A stretch of DNA of 64,000 nt from Symbiodinium natans (Eukaryota; Sar; Dinophyceae; Suessiales; Symbiodiniaceae). The position numbers and the translations under genes were made by a program. The notes under the pieces were generated by a model that saw nothing but the letters and a program-made list of their open reading frames with translations, did no database searches and had not been told where the DNA came from. Positions 42,923 to 54,800 of this stretch are shown piece after piece (positions within the stretch are counted from its first letter, which is position 1; every line of letters starts with the position of its first letter). The stretch lies in NCBI GenBank assembly GCA_905221605.1, contig CAJNDS010000645.1, positions 1-64,000 on the forward strand, in the 5' to 3' direction.

Positions 42923-44096
42923 CTACCATATGCTGCGTGATCTACAGTCATGCCGACCAAGCGGCACGGTGAACACGATGGGCAGTTGCTTCCGTGCATT
43001 GGCCAGCACCGTGCGAAACTCCTGGGCGAAAGGCGTGGCAAGTAAGTCACCGGCAAGCCTGCTTTCAGGCTTTCGGCATGCACTCGTTGGGGACTCGCAG
43101 CCTCGGCAACTCTGACCCGTCCTCCCGGGTGCTGACACTGCGGCCGTTCACGGCCACGATCTCATCACCAAAATGCCATCCCACATCTGCTGCCTGACAA
43201 AGTCCAAATGTGAGCTCAGCAGAACGCAACTTCGGGGACAAAGCGCTGTATGCGTCCGATGTTTGATCGATTGGGAGGGTAGCAGCTAGCTAAGCTAGGC
43301 CATGTCCAGCTTCTCAGTCGTTTTCAGGCCTCGGGCACGTCGAAGTTGCTGACCACCAGCCCTTCCATGCGCAGGCGAACACCCAGCTTGTCCTCGTTGA
43401 AGAGCTCCTTCACGAGGATTTCCACCTTATTCAAAATGGCTCAAAGGGCCCTTCAAAGCTGCCATTAGCAACTCGCGCGACACTCGGAAATACTGGGGGG
43501 CCCAGACAGTGAGGCGGTCATCTTCCTGCGGGGTGCTGGGCCCGCTCGGGCTCGCGGGGCTCCGCCCCGGCGAAGGCTCCCGCTGCACCACTTCGATCCC
43601 AGACTTGCTGGCTCGTCGGATTGGCGCCTGGCGAAAAAAGGCGGCTCTACATGGCTCTGAAACGGCTGGAGAGCTCCGTGCTTGAAGCTTGAAGTTGGGT
43701 GCCGCCTCCAGTCGAGCCACATCCACACGAATGTCGTCCTTGGGCGAACTGAACTTCTCCAGGAGGTCCTCGTAATACGCAAAGGGGAGGCAGAGACAGG
43801 AACTGCACATGTCGAGCCACGGACCACCGTCCTCCGCTGCGGGCCAGACCTCACCTTTGGGAGACGCATCTTTCGCCGCCGTGGCGCGGCGATTCGACGA
43901 AGTCGACGACGAGGACGACCGTTTCGTCATGGACTTCGGCACCTCCAAGTAGCCTCCGCCTCCGCAAACTACAGCCAAGCCTAAGCCCTAAACACTAAAC
44001 CCTAAACCCTCCCGAGAACAGCTGCAAACGACTTTACGGTAGCACAAACACCCACCTGCTTCTGGGACCAGAGTCCCCCGAGGTGCCATCGAAGCC
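42923..44096 (-). CDS. PDZ-domain protein
   Basis: Exons: 44096..44056 ([15 protein letters not shown] donor), about 43960..43440 (Ser-rich segment, then ..[20 protein letters not shown]..), 43425..43330, 43193..43122 and 43021..42923. The last three splice to one PDZ domain: [20 protein letters not shown].. NFDVPE / [21 protein letters not shown] / [19 protein letters not shown].., followed by CRSRSIW and TAG. The carboxylate-loop position reads KLGVRL and the VNG turn is intact. Intron donors are GC (43329) and GA (43121), each repeating AGGC or AGGA at the acceptor. PDZ domains bind C-terminal peptides of partner proteins. The junction between the second and third exon is unsolved; a 37-nt GC-AG intron would fit. 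Confidence 0.75.
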
Positions 44097-44129
44097 CTGG
44101 CAAAGAGCAGAGATACAGGAATTCTCCCC

Positions 44130-44350
44130 TTATATCTATATATATATAGAGAGAGAGATAGATATAAACACATACATATGTGTGTATGTATATAAATGCA
44201 TATATATATATATATATATACATATACATACATATATATGTATATAGATAGATAGATAGATAGATAGATAGGTATAAACATATACATATGTGTATATATA
44301 TATATATACATAATATCTATAATATATATATATATATACATATATATACA
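44130..44350. repeat. (TA)n/(TAGA)n microsatellite
   Basis: ATATAT, GATAGATA and ACATATG units upstream of the PDZ gene exons. Confidence 0.9.
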
Positions 44351-44725
44351 TATACATACTTGAAAAATGTGTGTATATATGTATACAGATAGTGTGTACG
44401 TCGTCTAGCCGGTCATTTCTTGGTCAACCCAAAAGAGATTGAAAACCACCGCTTAAGCTCCCAGCTCAAGCTTCCCGTTATTAGACGAAGCGCCCCCTAC
44501 AGGTACCACATCGCTGCCCTCCATGGGATACGGAGCCAAAGAGAGACGCAAGGAGTCAGATGTGAGGTGTTCATGCGCGCGTGAGGCAGCAACCGCAACG
44601 TTGAACCTCTTCGAACCTCCCTCCCTAATTCGCAGATTGCTCATGAACCCTGCATCCCTTTGGCCGAAGAACAACTCTGACCGCAACATGCCAAGACTCT
44701 GACAGTCTGGAGACCCCTTTGCTCC

Positions 44726-47700
44726 CTACGTAGAAGCGCATGACGACGTAGTGCAATGCAAGCATGGGACAACTGGCATCGTCTGCCTGCGGCACTTTAG
44801 CGGCTCGCTGGCCTCACGCTTTTCGCGGACCTGCAAACGCGCTGCTGACCATTCCCAGTGAGCACACTCACACACTTCTCTGGCCTTCTTGACATTGGCC
44901 TTGAGCTTTTCTGCAGCAGCTGTTGCTCCAGCCTGAGTGATGCACTTTTGACAAGGCCAGCAAAGACAAACAACGAGCACCGGACGTCCGGGTCCTTCTC
45001 CGGACGCAGCTGTCCAGTCAACCTTGCTTGGCCGACAAGAACTGATGAGAGCAAGAACTCGAAGTGGCGGACAAGTTGCTCCATTCGCAGTCTGATGTGT
45101 GTAAGGGCTTCTGGAATGAAGAAACAGGCCAACTTGAATCTTGACAGGGAGTTCTGCAGGCTTCTGGCTGCAGCAATGCCATGTGTCCAGAGATCCGACA
45201 GCCACAAGACTAGTCACACATCCCCCAAATGCTGACAACCCGAAAAATTGCTTCCAAGGAGCCAGTCGAAGAGTCGAGCTGGCGCCGTGTGGACCAACTG
45301 CGCATGACAGCGCACTGGAGCTCGGATCCCCATGGATTCCCCAGTTCACCCCAACCCCCTCCACCAGTGCCTGGCAGTTCCCCAACACCTCAACTCCAAA
45401 AACCCTCTGAGCACGCTTGACACACTCAAACAAGCCGTTTAATTACCCACTAAAAGCCCCTCTAATTACATGCCTTCCCGCTCCCGAAGCCTCTTTGCTG
45501 TCGTCTGGCACGCGCTTCCGGGCTCCGAAGAGATAATCGAGGATGCCCGGCCCTGCGTCCTGGAGCAGTTTTGAGGGTTTCGGGTTGAGCTCAGGAGTTC
45601 CTAAAAGTTCAAGGTCGGGATTTTGGTTTGGGTCTACAGTAAGGCTTAGGATTCAGGCGGCTTTAGGATTGCTTAGAGGCAAAGATGCAGGCTACAGCGA
45701 ACTGAAGCCACACGAAGGCTGAAAGCTGCTCGGGTCCTGCTTCCGCTCCTCCTCCTCTTTCTTCTTCCGGGACAGCTGCAGCTCCTGTAGAGCTTCGGTT
45801 TAGGGTTTCTGTGCGGTGCAAGAGGCTCATGCGCAGCAGCGGTCAAGGCAACTACACTGCGCGCGTCTGAGTGTGGCTCTGTACTTGGCTCTGGCTCGGA
45901 CAAGCAAAGCACGAGCCGTTTGAGACTCGTTTGGAGCTTCCCAGAGGTCCCCCAAAATGCGGGCGAGACAAAGCAAAGCCCGCATGACACTTAGCAGCTG
46001 GCCTTGCAGTTGTTGGAGAGCTCTTGGAATGTGTACAGGTCAACTTCCGCGAAAGCATGCAACTCCCAGTCCAGATCGCTGGGCTGGTCCTGCACAGATA
46101 TGGCCAGCCATGATATGGGGCTGGGGCTGCTGCTGCTAGCAACCCAACACTCTAAACCTTAAACCCTAAACCCGAAACCCCTAAACCCCTAAACCCCTAA
46201 ACCCCTAAACCCCTAAACCCTAAACCCTAAACCCTAAACCCTAAACCCTAAACCCTTTTTTCAATTCTGAGGTAGGCGTAGCCTGTCCTTCCCTGTGTCC
46301 ACGGAGTCCAGGAAGCTCTCAGGGCCAGCAGGGCAGCGAGTTGGTCTTCGCTTGAGCAGCTCGGCAGCCTGGTTTAGGGTTTAGGGTTTAGGGTTTAGGG
46401 TTTAGGGTTTAGGGTTTAGGGTTTAGGGTTTAGGGTTTCGGGTTTAGGGTTTAGGGTTTAGGGTTTAGGGTTTAGGTTTAGGGTTTCGGGTTTAGGGTTT
46501 AGGGTTAGGCCATACTAATATATGACCATACCATTATACCATTATACTATTACGACTATTCTAGTCTACCATTATACCATGATACTGTTATACTCTTATA
46601 CTCTTATACTCTTCTACTCTTGTACTCTTGTACTCTCATACTCTTATACTCTTGTACTCTTACACTCTTATGCTCTTGTACTCCGCTTGCGTTGCACGTC
46701 ACAAGGGCTTTGCGAGCCTCGCGCATGAATGGCAAACGGTCCACCTCAAAGCGGCCAGCCTTTAGCAACAGGCTCTCTGGATCCGCCCCCATCTGAAGTT
46801 GATGTGCTTTGCTGTTCGCGGCTTCTTCTGGTCTCTGGAAGCTCGGTGTCTGGCCTCCCAGATACCTGCGGAGAAGCCTCTCTCCTGCCAGGTGCCTTAG
46901 TACCGTCACGATACCGACTGCGCACCGAATACCTGCATACTTGATACTGTCACATACATGCACCACGGCCTGGCTCCGGGACATGAGCAGAAGATTGCTC
47001 CTCCTGCATGCAGAGTCTTCTAATTAAGTTCTAGACCTGTCACACACACATATACATATATATATATATATGTATCTTATGGCAAAGTCGATTCACTTGC
47101 GCCTCGCATCTCGCCACGACGCAAATGTCAGGAAAGCCGTCGGCCTGCAAGAAAAACTCGTATTCTCTAAGCACTGGGAGAGCGGTTCGTCTGCTAATCG
47201 TCCTGAAAAAGCACGGCAAGCTCGTAGTGCGACACGCCATTTCGCCAGTCCTTCGCGACTTGCAGCTCCGCGCTGACCACAACGAAGCTCATGCAGGAAA
47301 AACCGCGTCACATCACAAGCTCTGCGCCATATTCTGACGAGAGCGCTTGGACTGTTGACTGTTCCATGATCCCCATTCTACCGGAAGAACTGAGGGATTA
47401 TGCACCCAGGCTGCCGGAAGAACCGAGGGATCAAATCCAAGCTGCTCAAGTGGCTCGCAAGGGGAGGGGTCATTTTCTGCATGATCTGTCTGACGTCTGC
47501 AACCCCTGCCCTGCCATCTCTCCAATTTCAGATACAAAGCAGCATCCTGCGGGACCATCTTGAGAATGGCATTGGCTTCACCAACGACCTTGCATACGCT
47601 GTACATTCAATGCACTAGCGAAAAATTACTATACTGCTATAGTCCTGTATTACTATACGACTATACTACAAGATTGCTATATCACTTCATTACTAGATTG

Positions 47701-48194
47701 GTCTATGACTCTATAATACTATAACTATATTTGTGTAATACGAAATTGTTTTTTTGGCTATTTTGCTATTTACTATTTACAACTATACGATTTTGCTCTT
47801 ATAATATCTTAAAACTTTACTATTTTACTTCTTTCTATTTTGCTACTTTGCTCTTTTGATATGCTACCATGCGCTTGTCCTGTACACATCTCTGGGGCCC
47901 CAAGCTTCGGATGCCTTCTTCGCCGCATCCAGCAGCTGATTGGCCTGCCCGGACAGCACTTGCCTTGATCCTCAAGATGGATGATCATATCTGCTAGTTT
48001 TATGAGTGGATAATAGTCATACCTATGTTCTGTTACTGCTTTTTAGTATTAAGACGAGTATTAGACAAGTTACTTTAAGAGGTAACACAGGTAGACTCTG
48101 GAACACTCTGCAGCATCCTTGCCTCCCTTGTGCCGTAGTCCCTCTTGACGATCATGACGGCATCGTCCACCCCGCGCCTCCATCGCGGGTCGAC
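44726..48194 (-). CDS. series of minus-strand exons, probable kinesin tail or next gene
   Basis: Clear coding islands in order: 48194..48123 (VDPRWRRGVDDAVMIVKRDY.., GAG|GC donor), 47944..about 47890 (ANQLLDAAKKASEAWGP), 47588..about 47520 (VVGEANAILKMVPQDAALYL..), about 47150..47100 (ADGFPDICVVARCEA), about 46800..46690 (..GRFEVDRLPFMREARKAL..), about 46105..46010 (DQPSDLDWELHAFAEVDLYT..), about 45785..45675 (ELQLSRKKKEEERKQDPSS) and 45200..44800 (..SLQNSLSRFKLACFFIPEAL.., then TAAAEKLKANVKKAREVCE). The EANAI segment resembles the post-FHA region of kinesin-3 proteins, which supports one long gene, but no continuous frame was proven. Confidence 0.5.
46150..46255. repeat. telomere-like array with CCCCTAAA block
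   Basis: Five or six CCCCTAAA units at 46173-46218 followed by normal CCCTAAA. Confidence 0.9.
46373..46508. repeat. telomere-like array
   Basis: TTTAGGG with two TTTCGGG units. Confidence 0.95.
46515..46685. repeat. (TATACTCT)n-like microsatellite
   Basis: ACTCTTATACTCTTGTACTCT units in intronic sequence. Confidence 0.85.
47610..47870. repeat. AT-rich ACTATA-type low-complexity tract
   Basis: TACTATAC and TTTTGCTATTT units in the spacer between two exons. Confidence 0.8.
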
Positions 48195-48472
48195 CTGCTC
48201 CATGAGGGGGCGTTGAAGCCCTCTGAAACAAAATATCCGGAACATAATCCTCTTAAAAGGAAGATGTCAAAGCCTTTTTCAAAAAATCTTCCTGAACATA
48301 ATCCTCTTAAACCCAATGAGGGAAAAACGTAAAGTGTCCCCAAGGGCCGACCTAGTTCTTCATGCTCCCTCGACAAGCGACAGTCACTTTTTGCAAGACG
48401 GGAAGCCGGCCTGGCTATTGGCCTGTAGCTCCTTCATTGCCTCAGTCCGACATCTGATTCTCGACATGGGAG

Positions 48473-48600
48473 GGTTTAGGGTTTAGGGTTTAGGGTTTAG
48501 GGTTTAGGGTTTAGGGTTTAGGGTTTAGGGTTTAGGGTTTAGGTTTTAGGGTCTAGGGTTTAGGGTTTAGGGTTTAGGGTTTAGGGTTTAGGGTTTAGGG
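48473..48600. repeat. telomere-like array
   Basis: TTTAGGG array with one TTTTAGGG and one TCTAGGG. Confidence 0.95.
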
Positions 48601-48689
48601 AGGCGGAAGAGGGTGAAGAGGGTTCGAAGCACGATGATTGCAAGCTGGCAGCCGTCTCGAAGTCTTCCTCTTCAGCTGTCCTGATGGCA

Positions 48690-51014
48690 GAACATCACGG
48701 AGCCGGCGCACGGCTTTGGGCAGATGGGACGATAACATGGCGTACTCTGCAGAGCTGTTTGCAGGGATCACCACGCGGAAGATGTGAGCACGGCCTTGCA
48801 GGAGACCGTCTATCTGGGGCTCTAGAAACTGCCTCCTCTCCAGCTTGATGTACGTCAGTAGATGGTCCCAACCAAGACTGTTACAGGGCTATCTTCGATT
48901 CAAGATTTCGCTTCCAGGGATACAAAAGCAACCATGTAGCAAACGGCGCCCATAATTTGGATCAACCCCACATATCTTTAGCCACGAATGTCTTCACATG
49001 TCAAGGCTTACAAGACGGGGTGGTACAGCAGCACGTATGTGGGTTCGCAGCTGCACATGCATGCGCATGCTTTTTGTGCAAACCCGAAACCCTAAACCCT
49101 AAACCCTAAGACCTAAGCCCTACGTCCTAAGCCCTAAGAAGCCCTAAGCCCTAAGCCCTAAGCCCTGAACTAAACCCTAAACCCTAGTGCATGCGCGCGC
49201 TAAGATGACATGTCCGGGTGGCAGGCCAATGGCAAGGCGATCACCGCTCTCAAGAGGCAACCCCTGCTCTGCCTGTTTAGTATGCAGATGTATGCAAGCA
49301 CTGGTAGCACTGCAAGCGCAGAAATCCCAGAGCTGGGGCGCAGGACCACTTGGACGCCATTGACGCGAACGAGCCCGTCTGGTGATGGGACCACCTGACG
49401 GCTTCGCACGGCAAGATCGTAACGCACAAGTCATTCTGTTCCAAAAGTCGCCCTTCTAAACTGGCTCACCGAAACATGAGCATGCATTGTCACATCACCT
49501 GCCGCACACAACCCCCTCTATGTACTGTCTGAGTTAGTCACAACTGGGCTTGCTAGGGCTGACCTCCTTCATTCTGTGTGGGTTTGTTGTGCTGAGGTTC
49601 GGAGAAGCTGAGATGACCTTTTGGGACTGCGTAGTGCTCCGAAGTATCTAAAGGGCATTAGGAGACGTCGGAGCAGTCGACATCAACGTCTTCGCCTGAA
49701 CAACCCGCGCGGGATCTCAATTTCACATGGCACACAGGCATCGAATACGCTGCACTGCGCCTGCCCTACAGTTCTAGACTGCTGGGCCCCCCCTAGGCTG
49801 TGCGAGGCTGGCCAACGAGACTATTACAGAAGGACAATGCCGCGTACGTGGACAAGAAATCGGTTCCGCCTCCAGCTCCTCATGTCCATCGTTCAAGATC
49901 TTACCTTTGCACCATCAAGGAGAAAGAACGGCAAACATAAAGTCATACTAATGCCGGTAGGGCAGGAAGCCACCTAGTGCGCCTACTCAGAAGGAGCCCA
50001 TGGCAATTCCAGCAAGCTCTGCCCAAATGCTGGTGAAGCATGGCCAGGTCCAGCACAGAGATTCAGGGTAGAAACGCAGAGCTTGGGATGTTACCCCTGA
50101 TACTAACAGTCCTTAATAGGGATTTTGAATATAATAGGGGGAACAGTCCTTAACAGAGATTATGAATATAATAGGGGGGTACGAGAATCCCTAGGACTGC
50201 TAGTATAAGGGGGAACATCCCAACGCATAGCATCTGGTCAGGACATCCAAGAACCTTACAGACCTGGTCGGCAACGTCCAGGCCGGTAAGACAAACCTCA
50301 GACAGGCGCGCGCTGTCGAAAAAAGTCGTGGCGGCCCACCCGGCCCCCGCTCGCCCATGCGACTCCATGTGGCTGCACTGATGTAAAATAATATTATAGT
50401 AGTACAACTGTATAACTCATATACTCATATAGTCGTATAGCAAGAGTACAAGTATATAGTAGGATACTGTAGGAAGGCAATCATTATAACGAAACCAGAC
50501 GAAACTCTTGAGTTCTGGACGTGGCACTGCTGCTGGTCGGCGCCAATTCCCCTCAGAGCCCCCGCTGGGTGCATGGTCTGAAGGGATTGGAAAACTGATT
50601 GCTGGTTCTTCGTAGGGGATGAGGGAATGAGGTACCCTATATCCCCCTCAATATATATATATATATGTATGTAAACCCTTTAAGAGATTCTGCACGGCAC
50701 CTCCTTCGCCCATTCCCTACTAAGAGCCAGCAAGATTAAGGAGGGGACGTCTCACCCAGCGGAAGATAGTAAATCAAGCAGCCCTGACAGGCAAAAAAAA
50801 CTGCCACAAATCGCTCCCAACCCTAAACCCTAAACCCTAACCCTATAACCCCTAAACCCTATAACCCCTAAACCCTATAACCCCTAAACCCTAAACCCTA
50901 ACCCTAAACGCTAAACCCCAGACCCCCCCGAATCTCGCATGAGAAAGTGCCCTCGCGCACCTCCAAGGAAGGGTCAGGGTTCATGTTCACGAGGCGTGGA
51001 ACTTTATGGGCATC
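48690..51014 (-). CDS. kinesin-3-like FHA domain exons
   Basis: Exon 51014..50961 encodes DAHKVPRLVNMNPDPSLE, matching the PHLVNLNEDP entry motif of the kinesin-3 FHA domain. A coding island ending at 50255 has SEVCLTGLDVADQVCK, the usual DIxLxGLxVxxxHC position with Val in place of His. Exon from 49394 has VVPSPDGLVRVNGVQV, exon 49263..49227 has GLPLESGDRLAIG, and exon 48794.. has RAHIFRVVIPANSSAEYAML. The last two splice through a GC donor to SGDRLAIGRAHIFRV, the classical GDRxxxGxxHxFR end of the domain. FHA domains bind phosphothreonine or act in cargo adaptor contacts. An upstream exon near 51160-51070 (GISGMEHDMEAHRETVVLV..) belongs here too. Order and strand place it downstream of the motor and coiled coil. 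Confidence 0.72.
49082..49190. repeat. telomere-like array with CCCTAAG units
   Basis: CCCTAAA mixed with CCTAAGC units. Confidence 0.85.
49440..50070. other. intron-sized spacer with plus-strand open frame
   Basis: A 118-codon plus-strand frame (49621-49977) has Arg-rich composition and no motif. It lies between FHA exons of the minus gene, so it is probably intronic. Confidence 0.3.
50083..50222. mobile_element. MITE family 2, copy e, with target duplication
   Basis: Arms TTGGGATGTTACCCCTGATAC and AGTATAAGGGGGAACATCCC. Flanks ACGCAGAGC (50074-50082) and ACGCATAGC (50223-50231) match at eight of nine bases. The ACAGTCCTTAA..GATT arm segment is duplicated inside. Confidence 0.88.
50602..50725. 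mobile_element. MITE family 4, copy b
   Basis: Arms GCTGGTTCTTCGTAGGGGATG and CATTCCCTACTAAGAGCCAGC; the centre carries a short (TA)n. Confidence 0.75.
50818..50915. repeat. telomere-like array with CCTATAACCC units
   Basis: Three CCCCTAAACCCTATAA units between normal CCCTAAA. Confidence 0.9.
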
Positions 51015-51170
51015 CTGCACGGGCAGCAAGAAGGGGGAGCACAAACCCTAAACCCTAAACCCTAAACCCTAAAACACAGCTTGGGCCACGCTCCGCACCA
51101 ACACCACCGTCTCCCGATGTGCCTCCATGTCATGCTCCATTCCAGAGATGCCGAGCCTCTCTTTCCCCCT

Positions 51171-51460
51171 TTAGGGTTTGGGAAGGTTTAGGGTTTAGGG
51201 TTTAGGGTTTTGGGTTTTGGGTTTTTTGTCTATAGGGTTTAGGGTTTAGGGTTTAGGGTTTAGGGTTTAGGGTTTAGGGTTTAGGGTTTAGGGTTTAGGG
51301 TTTAGGGTTTAGGGTTTAGGGTTTAGGGTTAGGGTTTAGGGTTAGGGTTTAGGGTAGGGTTTAGGGTTTAGGGTTTAGGGTTTAGGGTTTAGGGTTTAGG
51401 GTTTAGGGTTTAGGGTTTAGGGTTTAGGGTTTAGGGTTTAGGGTTTAGGGTTTAGGGTCA
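51171..51460. repeat. telomere-like array
   Basis: Almost 300 bp of TTTAGGG with a few TTAGGG and TTTTGGG units. Confidence 0.95.
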
Positions 51461-51560
51461 AGGAAAGGAGATGGCCAGAAGACCAGAGGGAACTCAGGCG
51501 CCGGCTCTTTGAGAAGACGCTCACGGAACATTTTGTGCTCCTTCAAGAAAAGACCCAAGT

Positions 51561-51738
51561 TACTTGGAGGTTTGTGGGTACTTATAACCCAATTTTAAGT
51601 CTACTTAAGACCTACTCAGAGGACTTCGGGGGGCTGATAAGTGCAGTTAGAATTGGGGGTAGAAGCCCCAAACCCCAAACCCTAAACCCAAAAACCCGGT
51701 GATAGTTGGGGCTATGAGCACCATGAACCTCCAAGTAG
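51561..51738. mobile_element. MITE family 1, copy e, with telomeric insert
   Basis: Left arm TACTTGGAGGTTTGTGGGTAC and right arm GCACCATGAACCTCCAAGTA are separated by a CCCCAAACCCTAAACCC insert (51666-51692). A partial second copy follows at about 51765-51870. Confidence 0.75.
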
Positions 51739-51869
51739 GCAAGGGCAAACAGATCTCGCGAGGTACTTATAACCCCCGTTAGATGTCTTCTTATCACCTA
51801 CTTTGAGGACTTAGGGGCTGGTAAGTGCAGTTAGAATTGAGGTTCTGAGTACTCTGAGTACTCCAAGGG

Positions 51870-54800
51870 CAAATGGATCTCCCGAGGTTGCCTGAGCTGT
51901 TTTCTCGATGTCAGCGTTCTTCAAAGCCCAGCCTGGGGAGCTCGAGAGTACGGTTTTGGGTTTGGGGTTTAGGCTTTAGGGTTTGGGGTTTGGGGTTTAG
52001 GGTTTAGGGTTTAGGGTTTAAGGTTTAAGGGTTTAGGGTTATTTCGATTACGCAGCCTTCTGAGGTGACGGCTGTCGCTGAGGCTCTGAAGGCCTTGAAG
52101 CTCTCGCTTCAAGTCCTGGCAGAAGTGCTGGGGGGCTCAGCTCGAGCGGCTCGAGTTTTGATCCGGCCTCCTCTCGATTCTGCGAGCGCTTCCTAAGGAA
52201 AGCACGCAAGAGTCCGCCAAGGGCAACCCTGAACCCTAAACCCTAAACCCTAAACCCTAAACTCTAAACCCTAAACCCTAAACCCTAAACCGTGGCTTCA
52301 GAGCAGCGCTGAGGCTTCGGCATCTCCTCTTCGATGCGCTGGCGAAGCTCGACCTGTCGTGTAGGGCTTTAGGGGTTTTAGGGGGTCTAGGGGTTTAGGG
52401 GTTTAGGGGTTTCGGGGTTTTAGGGGTTTAGGGGCTTTAGGGCTTTAGCGGCTTTAGGGCTTTAGGGGCTTTAGGGGCTTTAGGGGCTTTAGGGGCTTTA
52501 GGGGCTTTAGGGGTTTAGGGGTTTAGGGGTTTAGGGGTTTAGGGGTTTTAGGGGTTTAGCGGCTTTAGGGCTTTAGGGGCTTTAGGGCTTTAGGGCTTTA
52601 GGGGCTTTAGGGGTTTAGGGGTTTAGGGCTTTAGGGGTTTAGGGGTTTAGGGGTTTAGGGGTTTAGGGGTTTAGGGGTTGAGGGGTTTAGGGGTTTAGGG
52701 GTTTCGGGGTTGAGGGGTTTAGGGGTTTAGGGGTTTAGGGGTTTAAGGGTTTAGGGGTTTAGGGTTTAGGGTTCAGGGTTTAGGGTTCCCGGCCAGGCTG
52801 AACCACCCCTTGGGGGTTTGACCTTGCGATTACCTTACGACTTGCGCTACAGAGCTTGTGTTGCCCGAAAGGCGCTGTGCTTGCAATCCAAAAAAACACC
52901 ATGGTCATCGGTCCCACTATGAGAAATACCGTGGGTCTATAGTAGGCTCCTACTACGGGGTACTTCTGAAGGCTTCCTGAAGCCCTAAACCCTAAACCCT
53001 GAAAACCCTAAAAACCCCAAAAACCCTAAAAAGCCTAAATCCCAAATTATTTTGCTTCGAACATCCCCACCTTAGGGATATGCATTGTGCATTCCAGGGA
53101 GTCTCTGGGGTTGGGCACTCCAGGGGCGCTCCAGGGTTGGGCACTCCAAGCAATTCTCTGAGTTGGGCACTCCAAAGAGTCTCTGGGGTTGGCACTTCAG
53201 TGAGACTCTGGATTTGGGCACTCCAGGAAGGCTCTGGGGTTGAGCACTCCAGCAGTTTCTGGTGGGCACTGCAGGGAGTTTTGGGGGTTGCAGGGAGACT
53301 CTGGGGTTGGGCACTCCAGGGACTCTCTGGGGTTGGGCACTCCAGGGAGTCTCTAGGAGTAGACCGGGCGAGGAGAAGAGTTCCGGGCGAGGAGAAGAGT
53401 TGAGAATACAAAATCTAACAACCCCACACCGAACATGGGGAAAAAAACTTTAAAAAGAAAAACCTAAAACCCTAAAAACCCTCAAAAAAACTTTAAAAAC
53501 AAAACCTAAAAACCCTTTAAAATTTATATAAAAAAAAAAAAACCTTAAGAGCTCGACCTCCGCAGTCCGAGCATCCTCGATGCGGCGCCGCTCGTCCTCC
53601 TGTGGTGCCCAACGTTGCCGGGGTTCAGGGTTTAGGGTTTAGGGTTTAGGGTTTAAGGTTTAGGGTTTAGGGTCTAACTTTTTGGTGTTTTTTCGGGGGG
53701 GGGGGGGGGGGGGGGCCTTGGAGGGCCTTGGAGGTTTTCAGGGTTGTAGGTCCAGACTCTAAATGGATCTCTAGGCTTACAAGGCTCTGCGAATCCGTAG
53801 GATTCGAGGTTTCAAGGTTGACAGCTTGTAGGCTTCCAGGGCCAGTATAGGGCTATAGGACTTAGTAGGACTTGGGTTTGGGGTTTGGGGTTTGGGGTTT
53901 AGGGTCTAGGGTTTAGGGTTTAGGGTTTTTGGGGGGGTTTTGGGTGCGCGATCAAAGCATGAAAGGTGGCCTCACGCTGCTGAACTTCGTGCAGCTTGGC
54001 CTTTGGAAGGCCAAGTTGGGTGGGGTTAGGGACTCTATGGGATTGTAGGGATTAGAGTATTTTGGGGGGTAAACTAGAGAGTGGGGGGGAGGGGGGGTAA
54101 ACTAGAGTGTGGGGGGGGGGGGGGACATGCCTAGTTGAAGTGTTTGGGTTGCTGCTAAGGACTTGAATTACGTCACCTGAATCAGGAAGCCATACTACAT
54201 GCACCCCAATCTCCCCCAATAGTCCATGCTATTGTAACTTCCCACAAAGCCCTTAACAACCCAGAAGCTTCTTGAAAGGTATCTCACAAGTTTCACAAGT
54301 GCAAGTGCTCTTGAATACAGAGCTTCGGTCCGGCCCTGGCTTTCACGCCAGGAATTTGGACCACAAGAGGCAGGGAGCATCGTCGTGCTGCAAGCATGGA
54401 GCTCCGCGTGTGCATGCCAAGAGGGTTTGAAGTTGGAAGGGCGGAGTGAAGCGACGGGGAGACCAGGAGTTTAGGGGTCTGGGGTGATGGAGGGGGCTAT
54501 CGGCTATCGATAAGTCGATTCTGACATGGTCAGTCAAAACAAACACCGTTCCTTGCTTCCCGCTCAATGCCCACTGACATGCCAAGACATCGTGACTGCT
54601 GGCCTGAAGCTCGGACACGACCTCCTGACGTTCCCGCTCAGCTTGTGAGAGCTCTTCAGCCTGCACGGCAATCCTAAACCCCTAAAACCCTAAACCCTAA
54701 ACCCGAAAAGAAGAAGCCCAAACACGAAGGGAGGGATTTTTCCTGCACAACCATCCCCAGCGGCACCTTCTTTTGCTGCATGCGCTCCAGCTCTTGCTGC

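Noticed and set aside
43324-43326. TGA as the C-terminal end after ..NFDVPEA
   Set aside because: A GC donor just before it joins the frame to the rest of the PDZ domain.
43426-43445. Spliced-leader relic (TTTGAGCCATTTTGAA on the minus strand)
   Set aside because: It does not match the dinoflagellate spliced-leader sequence in order or length.
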